A stretch of DNA of 64,000 nt from Xanthobacteraceae bacterium (lineage in GTDB: Bacteria > Pseudomonadota > Alphaproteobacteria > Rhizobiales > Xanthobacteraceae), in the NCBI GenBank assembly GCA_022841625.1, contig JALHRD010000026.1, positions 1 to 64,000 on the forward strand, read 5' to 3'. The number at the start of each line of letters is the position of its first letter. Position 1 is the first letter of the stretch. Below, piece after piece: positions 35,006-43,106 of the stretch. A program made the translations under genes and the position numbers. The notes below the pieces were generated by a model. It ran no database searches. It saw only the letters and a list, made by a program, of their open reading frames with translations, and was not told the origin of the DNA.

Positions 35006-35596
35006 TCACATCTTCAGATCGATGACGAAATCAAACCGCGCCGCCATTGCGCCGCCGCTGCTGGCAACTTGCAACAGGAGCTCCTTGCGGAACAGGCCGT
35101 CGCGGCGATTGGCCGGCTCGTCGGGGAAATACAGCTGCGTGGTCAGCAACAGTTTTCCGCCGGCGGCGACATTGGCGTGATAGTGCCGGGTGCGGCCGGG
35201 ATAGAGCCCTGGCTCGATGGTCCGCAGACGATAGCGGCCCTTCTCATCAGTGTAGACGCGTCCCCGGTAGCGGAAGCCTTGGTTGTCATAGGCGCCGCGC
35301 TCATCGGCATGCCAGAGGTCGACCACCGCCCGCGCCACCGGATTGCAGCCGCGGGTCAGCACAAAGCCGGTCAGCGTGACCGCGCGCGCCTTGCTGCCGG
35401 GTTCGACCAGATCGTCGCGGCCGGGCGAGCCGGACCGAAAATACGGGCCCTCGGTCTGCGCGGCGGTCGCGGGACCGTCGTCGCGGCATTGCGGAGTGAG
35501 CGGAAGCTCCTGCGCCGGCGTGGGCAGCCCGCTCGCGGCGACGCCACCGGCGGCAAGCACTCCCTGAATCACAGCGCGACGGGACGGACGGTACAT
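35006..35596 (-). CDS. Tat-exported intradiol ring-cleavage dioxygenase-like protein
   Basis: 196 aa. SRRAVIQGVLAAGGVAASG is a twin-arginine signal. The core (TEGPYFRSGSPGRDDL, VLTRGCNPVARAVVDLWHADERGAYDN, LYPGRTRHYHANV) matches the catechol/protocatechuate-dioxygenase fold. The residues that bind Fe(III) in the family (two Tyr, two His) have candidates in GAYDNQG, PGLYPGR and RHYHA. Exported members are known but poorly characterised. The gene is preceded by two CTAG-ended palindromes that fill its upstream gap. Confidence 0.88.
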   Translation of the reverse strand: MYRPSRRAVIQGVLAAGGVAASGLPTPAQELPLTPQCRDDGPATAAQTEGPYFRSGSPGRDDLVEPGSKARAVTLTGFVLTRGCNPVARAVVDLWHADERGAYDNQGFRYRGRVYTDEKGRYRLRTIEPGLYPGRTRHYHANVAAGGKLLLTTQLYFPDEPANRRDGLFRKELLLQVASSGGAMAARFDFVIDLKM

Positions 35597-35623
35597 GGGT
35601 TCACTCCTGACTGCTGAACGTCG

Positions 35624-35698
35624 CTAGTGTCCCGATTCAGAAGTTCGTATCATCTTGCAGCGCGTTCAGTAACGAACTTCGGAATCGAAGGACACTAG
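35624..35698. repeat. CTAG-ended palindrome, element C1
   Basis: CTAGTGTCC...GATTCAGAAGTTCGT pairs with ACGAACTTCGGAATC...GGACACTAG with a few mismatches. It is in tandem with C2, 16 nt apart. Confidence 0.88.
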
Positions 35699-35714
35699 CA
35701 ACTCCTTGAATCGA

Positions 35715-35789
35715 GTGTGGCTTTGGTTCAGAAGTCCGCATGTCGGACTCGCCGCGAGAATGATGCGGACTTCTGAACCGCCACACTAC
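35715..35789. repeat. CTAG-ended palindrome, element C2
   Basis: GTGTGGC...GGTTCAGAAGTCCGCAT pairs with ATGCGGACTTCTGAACC...GCCACACTAC. On the minus strand its leading TAG (35788-35786) is the stop of the CinA/MoaB-type gene. Confidence 0.88.
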
Positions 35790-36550
35790 CGCGCCGGCCG
35801 CACGCGCTTGAGCATCTCTTCGACCGCGGTTTTTGCAGCCGCCAGCTTCGCCGGATCGCGCGCGCGCAACACGACATGGGTGTTGGGCCCGCGCTGCTCG
35901 TCGAAAAACGGATAGCTGCCGATCGCAACTTCGGCGTGGGCCTTGGCAATTTCGCCCAGAGGCGTGCCGATGTCACCTTCGCGACAATCGGCGCGCACGG
36001 TTTCCGAAAGCACCCGCACGCCGGTCCTGAGCTTGGGCGCCACTTCGTCGAGCATCGCCTGCATGATGGTCGGCACGCCCGCCATCACAATGACATTGCC
36101 AAGCCAGAATCCCGGCGCCGCCGATACTTTGTTATTGACCAGATCGGCGCCATCCGGAATGCGGGTCATGCGCATGCGCGCTTCGTTCAATTCGCCGCCG
36201 GTCTGCGCCAAGCGCTCGCTCAAAACCTTGATCGCGCGCGGATCGTGGTTGATCGCCACCCCGAACGCCTTGGCGACGCATTCGGCGGTGATGTCGTCAT
36301 GGGTCGGCCCGATGCCGCCGGTGGTAAACACATAAGTATAGCGCGCACGCAGCGCATTGAGCGCCGTCACGATCTCCGCCTCCTCGTCGCCGACCACGCG
36401 CACTTCCTTGAGGTCGATGCCAAGCGTGGTTAGATATTCGGCGATATAGCCGATGTTCTTGTCCTTGGTCCGGCCGGACAGGATCTCGTCCCCAATCACC
36501 AGCACGGCAGCGGTGACCACGGTGGCGTTCGGAGCGCTGGCGGCCGTCAT
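35786..36550 (-). CDS. CinA/MoaB-type molybdopterin-binding domain protein
   Basis: 254 aa from the ATG at 36550. VVTAAVLVIGDEILSGRTKDKN and VFTTGGIGPTHDDITAE are the two signature loops of the MoCF-binding fold shared by MoaB/MogA/CinA N-domain. APGFWLGNVIVMAGVPTIMQAMLDEV continues it. The C-terminal CinA amidase domain is absent, which is normal for the short alphaproteobacterial form. Functions proposed for CinA relatives include pyrophosphatase and NMN repair; I leave the role open. Its TAG stop lies in palindrome C2. Confidence 0.9.
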   Translation of the reverse strand: MTAASAPNATVVTAAVLVIGDEILSGRTKDKNIGYIAEYLTTLGIDLKEVRVVGDEEAEIVTALNALRARYTYVFTTGGIGPTHDDITAECVAKAFGVAINHDPRAIKVLSERLAQTGGELNEARMRMTRIPDGADLVNNKVSAAPGFWLGNVIVMAGVPTIMQAMLDEVAPKLRTGVRVLSETVRADCREGDIGTPLGEIAKAHAEVAIGSYPFFDEQRGPNTHVVLRARDPAKLAAAKTAVEEMLKRVRPAR

Positions 36551-36657
36551 GGCGATCCTTGGGTTGCTGTGGCGATCAGGCTTCAAGTCATTCACGATCC
36601 GGGGCAAAGTAGCGCCCGAAGGGCTACGACGCCAACCGGAAAGACGGAGGAACCGCC

Positions 36658-37704
36658 ATGTGGAGAACACAAGTGCCGGGTTTTGCCGTTGCGGCCGTGC
36701 TGGTTTTGACCCTGGCGCCGGCCGTGGCCCAAGAGAGTGCCAAGGACAGCGTCCAGGACAGCATCGATCGGCCGGTCAATATCTATGTCGCCGGCACCGC
36801 CGGCGGCGGCATCGATCTCTATGCCCGCGTGCTAGCGCGGCATCTCGGCCGCCACATCCCCGGAAACCCCGCCGTCAATGTGCAGGTCATGCCGGGCGCC
36901 GGCGGCATCCGCGCCGCCAATTTCCTGGCCCAGCAGGCGCCCAAGGACGGAACCGCCATCACCACATTCGCTGGCGGACCGATCCTTGAGCCGCTGATTG
37001 GCAACCGCAAAGCCGACTACGACAGCAGCCGGTTCACCTGGATCGGCGCGGTCACCAAGGATGTCGGGCTCTGCGTCGCCTTCGGCACGTCCCCGTTCAA
37101 GACCATCAAGGATGCCCAGCGCGAGCAAATGGTGGTGGCTGGCACCGGCGCCGGCTCCGATACCGATATCTGGCCACCGATCCTGAACGAGATCCTTGGC
37201 ACCAAATTCAGACTAATCACCGGCTATCTCGGCACCCAAGAGACCATCATCGCCATGGAACGCGGTGAAGCCCATGGGCGCTGCACCTTCAGTTATTCCG
37301 CGCTCAAGACCGCCAAGCCCGATTGGCTGCGCGACAAGAAGATCAACATCCTCACCCAGCTCGCGCTTGAGAAGCACGGCGATTTTCCGGAGGTGCCGCT
37401 GATCTACGATCTGGTAGACAAACCGGACGACCGTCAACTGCTCGACCTGATGGTCGGCACCTCGGCCATGGCGCGGCCGTTCGCGGCGCCGCCGGGCCTG
37501 CCGCCCAAAATCGCGACTGTGCTCCGCCGTGCTTTCGATGCGACCATGAAAGATTCCGCTTTCATTGCCGATGCCGCCAAAATCCAGGCCGAGATTCTGC
37601 CGACGGCCGGCGAAGACGTGCAACGACTGGTCGACCGGCTTTACGCAACACCCAGGCCGGTGGTTGACCGGGTCAAGAAATTTCTTGGAAGCCCAGTCCA
37701 ATAG
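36658..37704 (+). CDS. Bug-like tripartite tricarboxylate transporter receptor (2)
   Basis: 348 aa. The signal peptide (FAVAAVLVLTLAPAVAQ) is followed by VNIYVAGTAGGGIDLYARVLAR and NVQVMPGAGGIRAANFLAQQ, the Bug ligand loops, then LITGYLGTQETIIAMERGEAHG. It is a divergent member. The next gene, 11 bp downstream, encodes an exported class II aldolase, an unusual pairing that suggests a shared substrate. No TctAB genes follow. Confidence 0.87.
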   Translation: MWRTQVPGFAVAAVLVLTLAPAVAQESAKDSVQDSIDRPVNIYVAGTAGGGIDLYARVLARHLGRHIPGNPAVNVQVMPGAGGIRAANFLAQQAPKDGTAITTFAGGPILEPLIGNRKADYDSSRFTWIGAVTKDVGLCVAFGTSPFKTIKDAQREQMVVAGTGAGSDTDIWPPILNEILGTKFRLITGYLGTQETIIAMERGEAHGRCTFSYSALKTAKPDWLRDKKINILTQLALEKHGDFPEVPLIYDLVDKPDDRQLLDLMVGTSAMARPFAAPPGLPPKIATVLRRAFDATMKDSAFIADAAKIQAEILPTAGEDVQRLVDRLYATPRPVVDRVKKFLGSPVQ

Positions 37705-37715
37705 GGAGCACGGCA

Positions 37716-38540
37716 ATGCAACAAGTGGTTCGCGCGTTCCGCGGCACGGCGACATTGATGGTGCTGGCGCTGTGTCCCCTATGGGCTGCGCCCGCGGCGG
37801 CCCAGAGCACGCTTGAGGCGGTGATCACCGACCTGGTCGCCGCCAATCGAATCCTCTACCGCCAGGGCGTGCTGGACGGTTTCGGGCATGTCAGCGTCCG
37901 CCATCCCGCCAACAAAGATCGTTACCTGATGTCGGAGTCCAAGGCGCCAGGGCGCGTCAGCAAGGACGACATCATGGAATTCGACCTAGAATCGCGGCCG
38001 CTCGATCAGCGCGACCGCCCGATCTATTCCGAGCGCTTCATCCACTCCGAAATCTACAAGGCGCGCCTTGACGTGCATGCGATCGTGCACAGCCATTCGC
38101 CCACGGTCGTGCCGTTTAGCACCTCGACCGTGCCGCTGCGGCCAATCGTCAATACCGCAGGCTTCCTCACGCCCGAGGTTCCGGTGTTCGAAATGCGCAA
38201 GGTCGCCGGATCACGCAGCCTCTTGGTCACCGACACAAAAATCGGCAAGGCGCTGGCCGAGACGCTCGGCAGCGGCGCGGTTGCGCTGCTGCGCGGCCAC
38301 GGCAATGTGGTGGTGGGACCGAATATCCGGCGCATGGTGTCGCGCGCGATCTACACCGAACTCAATGCGCGACTGCAATTGCAAGCGCTGTCGCTCGGCG
38401 GCCCGATCGTCTATATCGACGAAATCGAGGCCCGCGCCGGCGAAGCCAACCGCGACAAGACCGAACGCGGCCACAGTGTCGACCGCACTTGGCAGATGTG
38501 GGTCGAGGAGGCGATGGGGTCCGGCAGCGCGGATCGCTGA
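37716..38540 (+). CDS. Exported class II aldolase/adducin family protein
   Basis: 274 aa. A signal peptide (TLMVLALCPLWAAPAAAQ) precedes a full class II aldolase fold: NRILYRQGVLDGFGHVSVRHP, RYLMSESKAPGRVS, IHSEIYKARLDVHAIVHSHSPT (metal-binding HSH) and LLRGHGNVVVGP (third His). Cytoplasmic relatives split or epimerise sugar phosphates. An exported form acting on a solute taken from a Bug receptor is an inference. It is in an operon with that receptor. Confidence 0.88.
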   Translation: MQQVVRAFRGTATLMVLALCPLWAAPAAAQSTLEAVITDLVAANRILYRQGVLDGFGHVSVRHPANKDRYLMSESKAPGRVSKDDIMEFDLESRPLDQRDRPIYSERFIHSEIYKARLDVHAIVHSHSPTVVPFSTSTVPLRPIVNTAGFLTPEVPVFEMRKVAGSRSLLVTDTKIGKALAETLGSGAVALLRGHGNVVVGPNIRRMVSRAIYTELNARLQLQALSLGGPIVYIDEIEARAGEANRDKTERGHSVDRTWQMWVEEAMGSGSADR

Positions 38541-38702
38541 CCTTGGCCCGACCAGCGCCACCCAGATCGCCAAGCCGCGCTCAAAAAATAAGCAGTTGCT
38601 ACGCCAACGCTTCGTGAATCGGCCCGATTGGCTTGGCGCGCGGTTTGCTTCTACAACGCTGGAACGCCCGGAGTGGCCAGAAGTCCGCACAGGAACAGCT
38701 AA

Positions 38703-40121
38703 GTGGCAGTCGCGTTCGACGAGATGACGGGGGCCAATGGGGCGATCCGACCGCCCTATGGCGAGTTGTCGCGCTGGCTCAGCGAGGTCCCACCCGAGGT
38801 TCTCGATCACCGGCGGCGCGAGGCCGAACTGATCTTCCAACGGATCGGGATAACTTTCTCGGTCTATGGCGAAGCCGAGGGGCAGGAGCGGCTGATTCCG
38901 TTCGACATCGTCCCACGCATCCTCGCCGCCGCCGAGTGGGAGTTCCTGAGCCGCGGTCTCGAACAGCGCGTCATGGCGATCAATGCGTTTGTCTGCGATA
39001 TTTACGGCAAACGCGAGATTCTGAAGGCCGGCCTGATCCCAGAGGATTTGATTTTTCAGAATCCGGTGTTTCGGCCGGAGATGAATGGCGCGCAGGTTCC
39101 GCACGACATCTATGTTCATGTCGCCGGCATCGATCTCGTGCGCGTCGACGCTTCGACATTTTACGTGCTCGAAGACAACGCGCGCACGCCTTCCGGCGTT
39201 TCCTACATGCTGGAAAACCGGGAGATCATGCTGCGATTGTTTCCCGAGCTGTTCTCCCGCCATCGCATCGCGCCGGTGGAGAACTATCCAGACGAACTCC
39301 TCGCCACGCTCAAATCGGTGGCGCCGACGACCGCAACGTCCGATCCAGCGGTCGTCTTGCTGACACCCGGGATCTACAACGCCGCTTTCTACGAGCATTC
39401 GTTTCTGGCCGACAAGCTCGGCATCGAGTTAGTCGAAGGCCGCGACCTTTTCGTCAAAGACGAGACCGTCTTTATGCGCACGACCCAAGGGCCGCAGCGC
39501 GTGGACGTCATCTACCGCCGCATCGACGACGATTTCCTCGACCCCCTCACCTTCCGTCCGGACTCCGCGCTTGGCGTGCCGGGCATTATGTCCGCCTACC
39601 AGGCCGGTAACGTGACGCTGGCGAACGCCGTCGGCACCGGCATCGCCGATGACAAGGCGGTCTACTCTTACATGCCGGCAATCGTGAAGTTCTATTTGGG
39701 CGAAGAGCCGCTGCTGAAAAACGTCCCGACCTGGCGATGTCGCGAGCAGGACCATCTCGCTTATGTGCTCGAGCATCTTGATGAATTGGTGGTGAAGGAG
39801 GTTCACGGCTCCGGCGGCTACGGGATGCTGATCGGCCCCAAGGCCGACCAAGCGCAACTCGCCGCGTTTCGCGCCAAATTGAAATCGACGCCGAAAAGTT
39901 TCATTGCACAGCCGACGCTTGCGCTTTCGACAGTGCCAACTTGCGTGGATGAAGGCATCGCGCCTCGGCATGTCGATCTGCGGCCATTCGTGCTGGTCGG
40001 CCGTGACCGCGTTCGGATCGTTCCGGGCGGCCTCACGCGCGTCGCGTTGAAGAAGGACTCGCTGGTCGTCAATTCCAGCCAAGGCGGCGGCACCAAGGAT
40101 ACCTGGGTGTTGGATACCTAA
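38703..40121 (+). CDS. Circularly permuted ATP-grasp protein (Anbu cluster)
   Basis: 472 aa from a GTG with AGGAACAG upstream. FQRIGITFSVYGEAEGQERL, ILAAAEWEFLSRGLEQRVMA and VDASTFYVLEDNARTPSGVSYMLENR match the DUF404/DUF407 circularly permuted ATP-grasp (type 2). VKEVHGSGGYGMLIGPKA is the nucleotide-binding loop. Enzymes of this class make amide or peptide bonds with ATP. It starts a run of ATP-grasp, alpha-E, transglutaminase and Anbu genes that is conserved in many proteobacteria. A ligase adding residues that the protease partners later process is a published proposal, not shown here. Confidence 0.95.
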   Translation: MAVAFDEMTGANGAIRPPYGELSRWLSEVPPEVLDHRRREAELIFQRIGITFSVYGEAEGQERLIPFDIVPRILAAAEWEFLSRGLEQRVMAINAFVCDIYGKREILKAGLIPEDLIFQNPVFRPEMNGAQVPHDIYVHVAGIDLVRVDASTFYVLEDNARTPSGVSYMLENREIMLRLFPELFSRHRIAPVENYPDELLATLKSVAPTTATSDPAVVLLTPGIYNAAFYEHSFLADKLGIELVEGRDLFVKDETVFMRTTQGPQRVDVIYRRIDDDFLDPLTFRPDSALGVPGIMSAYQAGNVTLANAVGTGIADDKAVYSYMPAIVKFYLGEEPLLKNVPTWRCREQDHLAYVLEHLDELVVKEVHGSGGYGMLIGPKADQAQLAAFRAKLKSTPKSFIAQPTLALSTVPTCVDEGIAPRHVDLRPFVLVGRDRVRIVPGGLTRVALKKDSLVVNSSQGGGTKDTWVLDT

Positions 40122-40123
40122 CC

Positions 40124-41065
40124 ATGCTCTCCCGCACCGCTGACAATCTCTATTGGCTGGCGCGCTACGTCGAACGCGCGGAATATCTCGCACGCATCAT
40201 TGAAGTGACGCACCGCCTCACCACCCTGCCGCTGGCCTATGTCGGTACGACCAACGAATGGGAAACCGCACTCGCTACAGCCGGCTGCGTGGACGCATTT
40301 TCCGCGCACCACGCCGAAGCCAACGAAGAAACCGTGACTGAGTTCCTCTGCTTCTCAAGCGCCAATCCCTCATCGATCCAAAACTGCTTCGAAATGGCCC
40401 GCACCAACGCGCGCGCTGTGCGCACGGCCCTTACGATGGAAATGTGGGACGCGATCAACGGCAGCTGGCTTGAGCTCAAGCGCTGGGGCAACGGCCCGGC
40501 CTCGCGCGAGGAATCCATGCGCTTTCTGCGCTGGGTCCAAGAAGCCTCGTTGCGCTTCGACGGCCGCGCCTATCGCACCATGCTGCGCAACGATGCCTAC
40601 TGGTTCTCGCGGCTTGGCCTGTACCAGGAGCGCGCCGACAACACCGCGCGGATTCTCGATGTCAAGTTTCACCTCCTGTTGCCGGCCAATGAACCGGTCG
40701 GCGGCCCGATCGATTATTACCAATGGGCCGCCATCTTGCGCTCGGTGTCGGCGCTGACTGCCTACCGCTGGGTCTACAAGGAGAGCGTCAAACCGTGGCT
40801 GATTGCCGACCTGATGATCCTGAGGGACGAGATGCCGCGCTCGCTCGCAAGTTGCTATGACAATTTGGTGAGAAACCTCGATCACATCGCCCAAGCCTAT
40901 GGCCGTCAGGGACCTGCCCAGCGGCAGGCGCGCGCCATGCGCACGCGATTGAAGAATCATCGCATGGACGACATATTCCAGCAGGGGCTGCACGAATTCA
41001 TCGGCGAGTTCATCGCCGCCAACAATCAACTGAGTTCGACAATAACCCAGCAATATCTGATGTAG
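40124..41065 (+). CDS. Alpha-E domain protein (DUF403)
   Basis: 313 aa, nearly all alpha-helical. MLSRTADNLYWLARYVERAEYLARII is the canonical start. YWFSRLGLYQERADNTARILD and SALTAYRWVYKESVKPWLIADL are further hallmarks of the alpha-E family, always found with the permuted ATP-grasp protein. It begins 2 bp after the ATP-grasp stop, so the two are translationally coupled. The role is unknown; a scaffold or partner for the ligase is assumed. Confidence 0.95.
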   Translation: MLSRTADNLYWLARYVERAEYLARIIEVTHRLTTLPLAYVGTTNEWETALATAGCVDAFSAHHAEANEETVTEFLCFSSANPSSIQNCFEMARTNARAVRTALTMEMWDAINGSWLELKRWGNGPASREESMRFLRWVQEASLRFDGRAYRTMLRNDAYWFSRLGLYQERADNTARILDVKFHLLLPANEPVGGPIDYYQWAAILRSVSALTAYRWVYKESVKPWLIADLMILRDEMPRSLASCYDNLVRNLDHIAQAYGRQGPAQRQARAMRTRLKNHRMDDIFQQGLHEFIGEFIAANNQLSSTITQQYLM

Positions 41066-41116
41066 TCGCCATTCACTTGTGGACATTTCGGGCGCCCTTC
41101 TTAATCATGGCCGGCC

Positions 41117-41944
41117 ATGCATATCCGCATCGTCCACCGCACTGCGTATAATTACGGCGCGCCCGCAACCGGCGTGATCCAGGTGCTGCGGCTGACGCCA
41201 CGCCACTACGACGGCCAATATGTGATCGACTGGCACATCGACGTGACGGCGGATTGCCGGCTGATCCAGCACGAAGATGCCTTCGGCAACATCTGTCATG
41301 CCTTTACCGCCGACGGTCCGCTCAATGAGCTCGCCATCGTGGTCGAGGGGGCGGTCGAGACCCGCAACACCGAAGGCATCGTGAGCGGTACGATCGAACG
41401 TTTTCCGCCCAGCCTTTTCTTGCGTGAAACGCCGCTCACCACGCCAGATGCAGCGATCGTCGACCTGGCGGTCGCAGCGCGCGCCGCCGCCGGCGACGAC
41501 GATCTGAAGCTCCTGCACACACTGCTCGAGCGCCTGCACCAGGACATGACCTTCGATCCCGATCCCACCCATTCCGCCACGACCGCAGCCGAAGCGTTCG
41601 CCATCAAGCGCGGGGTGTGTCAGGACCTCACCCACATCTTCATCGCCGCAGCGCGCAGCGCCGGCATTCCGGCGCGCTATATCAGCGGACACTTTCATCG
41701 CAGCGACGGCGTTGTCGATCAGGACGCCGGCCACGCCTGGGCGGAGGCTTTCGTGCCAGATCTCGGGTGGGTTGCTTTCGATGCCACAAACGGCATCTGC
41801 ACGACCGATGCCCATGTGCGTATCGCAGCCGGGCTGGATTACCTGAGCGCCGCGCCAGTGCGCGGGACACGCTATGGCGGGACCGGAGAATCCCTGGCGG
41901 TCAATGTGCGAGTCGAGCGGGCCGCCCAGCAGGCGCAAAACTGA
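41117..41944 (+). CDS. Transglutaminase-like protease of the Anbu cluster
   Basis: 275 aa. It begins MHIRIVHRTAYNYGAPATGV, the bacterial transglutaminase N-terminal domain. The catalytic motifs are KRGVCQDLTHIFIAAARSAG (Cys), AGHAWAEAFVPDLGWVAFD (His) and the following Asp-Ala-Thr-Asn. Family members act as cysteine proteases or amidases; in this cluster cleavage of ligase-made bonds is proposed. The ATG follows the alpha-E stop by 51 bp. Confidence 0.95.
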   Translation: MHIRIVHRTAYNYGAPATGVIQVLRLTPRHYDGQYVIDWHIDVTADCRLIQHEDAFGNICHAFTADGPLNELAIVVEGAVETRNTEGIVSGTIERFPPSLFLRETPLTTPDAAIVDLAVAARAAAGDDDLKLLHTLLERLHQDMTFDPDPTHSATTAAEAFAIKRGVCQDLTHIFIAAARSAGIPARYISGHFHRSDGVVDQDAGHAWAEAFVPDLGWVAFDATNGICTTDAHVRIAAGLDYLSAAPVRGTRYGGTGESLAVNVRVERAAQQAQN

Positions 41945-42059
41945 CCGCGTGGTTGCTCCATCGCAGGTCTCGCACCGCCCATTTGACGTTCCCAATGCAC
42001 TTGCGGCAATACGAGTTAGGCCATTCGACTTAAAAACAGCAACAGATTCATGGGGTTAA

Positions 42060-42135
42060 CCAGTGCTCCCTGGATTCCGAAGTTTGCGCAAGAAGTTGCC
42101 GCGGCGCATCGCGAATTTCGGAAACGGGACGCTGG
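42060..42135. repeat. CTAG-type palindrome, degenerate member D
   Basis: CCAGTGCTCCC...GATTCCGAAGTTTGCG pairs loosely with CGCATCGCGAATTTCGG...GGGACGCTGG. The ends have drifted from CTAG to CCAG/CTGG. It sits between the transglutaminase and Anbu genes. Confidence 0.7.
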
Positions 42136-42174
42136 TCGCTATAAGGTCTTGGCGATCCAGGGAGCGGCCGACTC

Positions 42175-42921
42175 ATGACCTATTGCTGTGGAATCTTGGT
42201 ACACGACGGGTTGGTAATGTTCGCCGATACCCGCACCAATGCCGGGGTCGACAATGTCTCGACGTTCCGCAAGCTGCATGTTTTCAGCAAGCCGGGCGAA
42301 CGCATCATGGCCATTGCCACCGCCGGTAATCTGTCGATCAGTCAGTCAGTGGTCAGCATGCTGCGGGAAGGCTGGGAGAACCCCGAGACCGGCGAAATCG
42401 AGACCCTGATGACGGCACCGACCCTGTTTCAGGCAGCCCAGCGCGTTGGACGCACGGTCCGTAGGATTCACCAAGAGGAATCGATCGCACTCGCGGCCAA
42501 CGACGTGAGTTTCGATGTTTCGTTCCTGCTGGGCGGCCAAATTCGGGGCGAGCGCCCGCGCCTGTTCTTGCTCTACACCGCGGGCAACTTCATCGAATGC
42601 ACCCAGGACACCCCCTATTTGCAGATCGGCGAACACAAATATGGCAAACCGGTGCTCGACCGCGCCATCACCCATGACCTTGATCTTTACGATGCGCTGA
42701 AGATCGGCCTGGTATCGGTCGATTCCACGATGCGCTCGAACCTCAGCGTTGGGCTGCCGATCGATGTCCTAATCGCCCGTCGCGACGGCTATGACGCCGA
42801 AGTGAACTACCGCATCGAGCCGGGCGAACCCTACTTCCACGACCTGCGCGAACGCTGGTCGGCGGCGCTGCGCGCGGCGCATCTCAATATTCCCCGACCA
42901 CCCTATAAGAGCAGGATTTGA
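42175..42921 (+). CDS. anbu: Anbu, proteasome-like ancestral beta-subunit peptidase
   Basis: 248 aa. The start MTYCCGILVHDGLVMFADTRTNAG, with Thr directly after Met, is the Ntn-hydrolase N-terminus. FADTRTN supplies the Asp and FRKLHVF the Lys of the proteasome-type active site. IMAIATAGNLSISQSV, DVSFLLGGQIRGE and KIGLVSVDSTMRSNLSVGLP continue the beta-subunit fold. COG3484 (Anbu) forms helical rings in published structures; its proteolytic activity and target are unresolved. GGGAGCGG precedes the ATG. Confidence 0.96.
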   Translation: MTYCCGILVHDGLVMFADTRTNAGVDNVSTFRKLHVFSKPGERIMAIATAGNLSISQSVVSMLREGWENPETGEIETLMTAPTLFQAAQRVGRTVRRIHQEESIALAANDVSFDVSFLLGGQIRGERPRLFLLYTAGNFIECTQDTPYLQIGEHKYGKPVLDRAITHDLDLYDALKIGLVSVDSTMRSNLSVGLPIDVLIARRDGYDAEVNYRIEPGEPYFHDLRERWSAALRAAHLNIPRPPYKSRI

Positions 42922-43106
42922 GCACAGGATTTCATCGCGAAAGACCAGCTTTCCTACGATTTGAATTCTAAAATTTACCCTTCATTAACGTCCCAGCCCA
43001 AAACAGCCCCCTATTGCTGCGCAAAACCGCCGGTAACCGGCCCTGCAAGCCTATTGCAATCATTTCAACCTATTGTCGAAGGCAAAAGCGTACCAGGATT
43101 ACCCAG

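Noticed and set aside
38541-38702. Possible further CTAG-type palindrome before the ATP-grasp gene
   Set aside because: A short GAAGTCCGCA match occurs near 38680, but no complementary arm or CTAG ends could be found.
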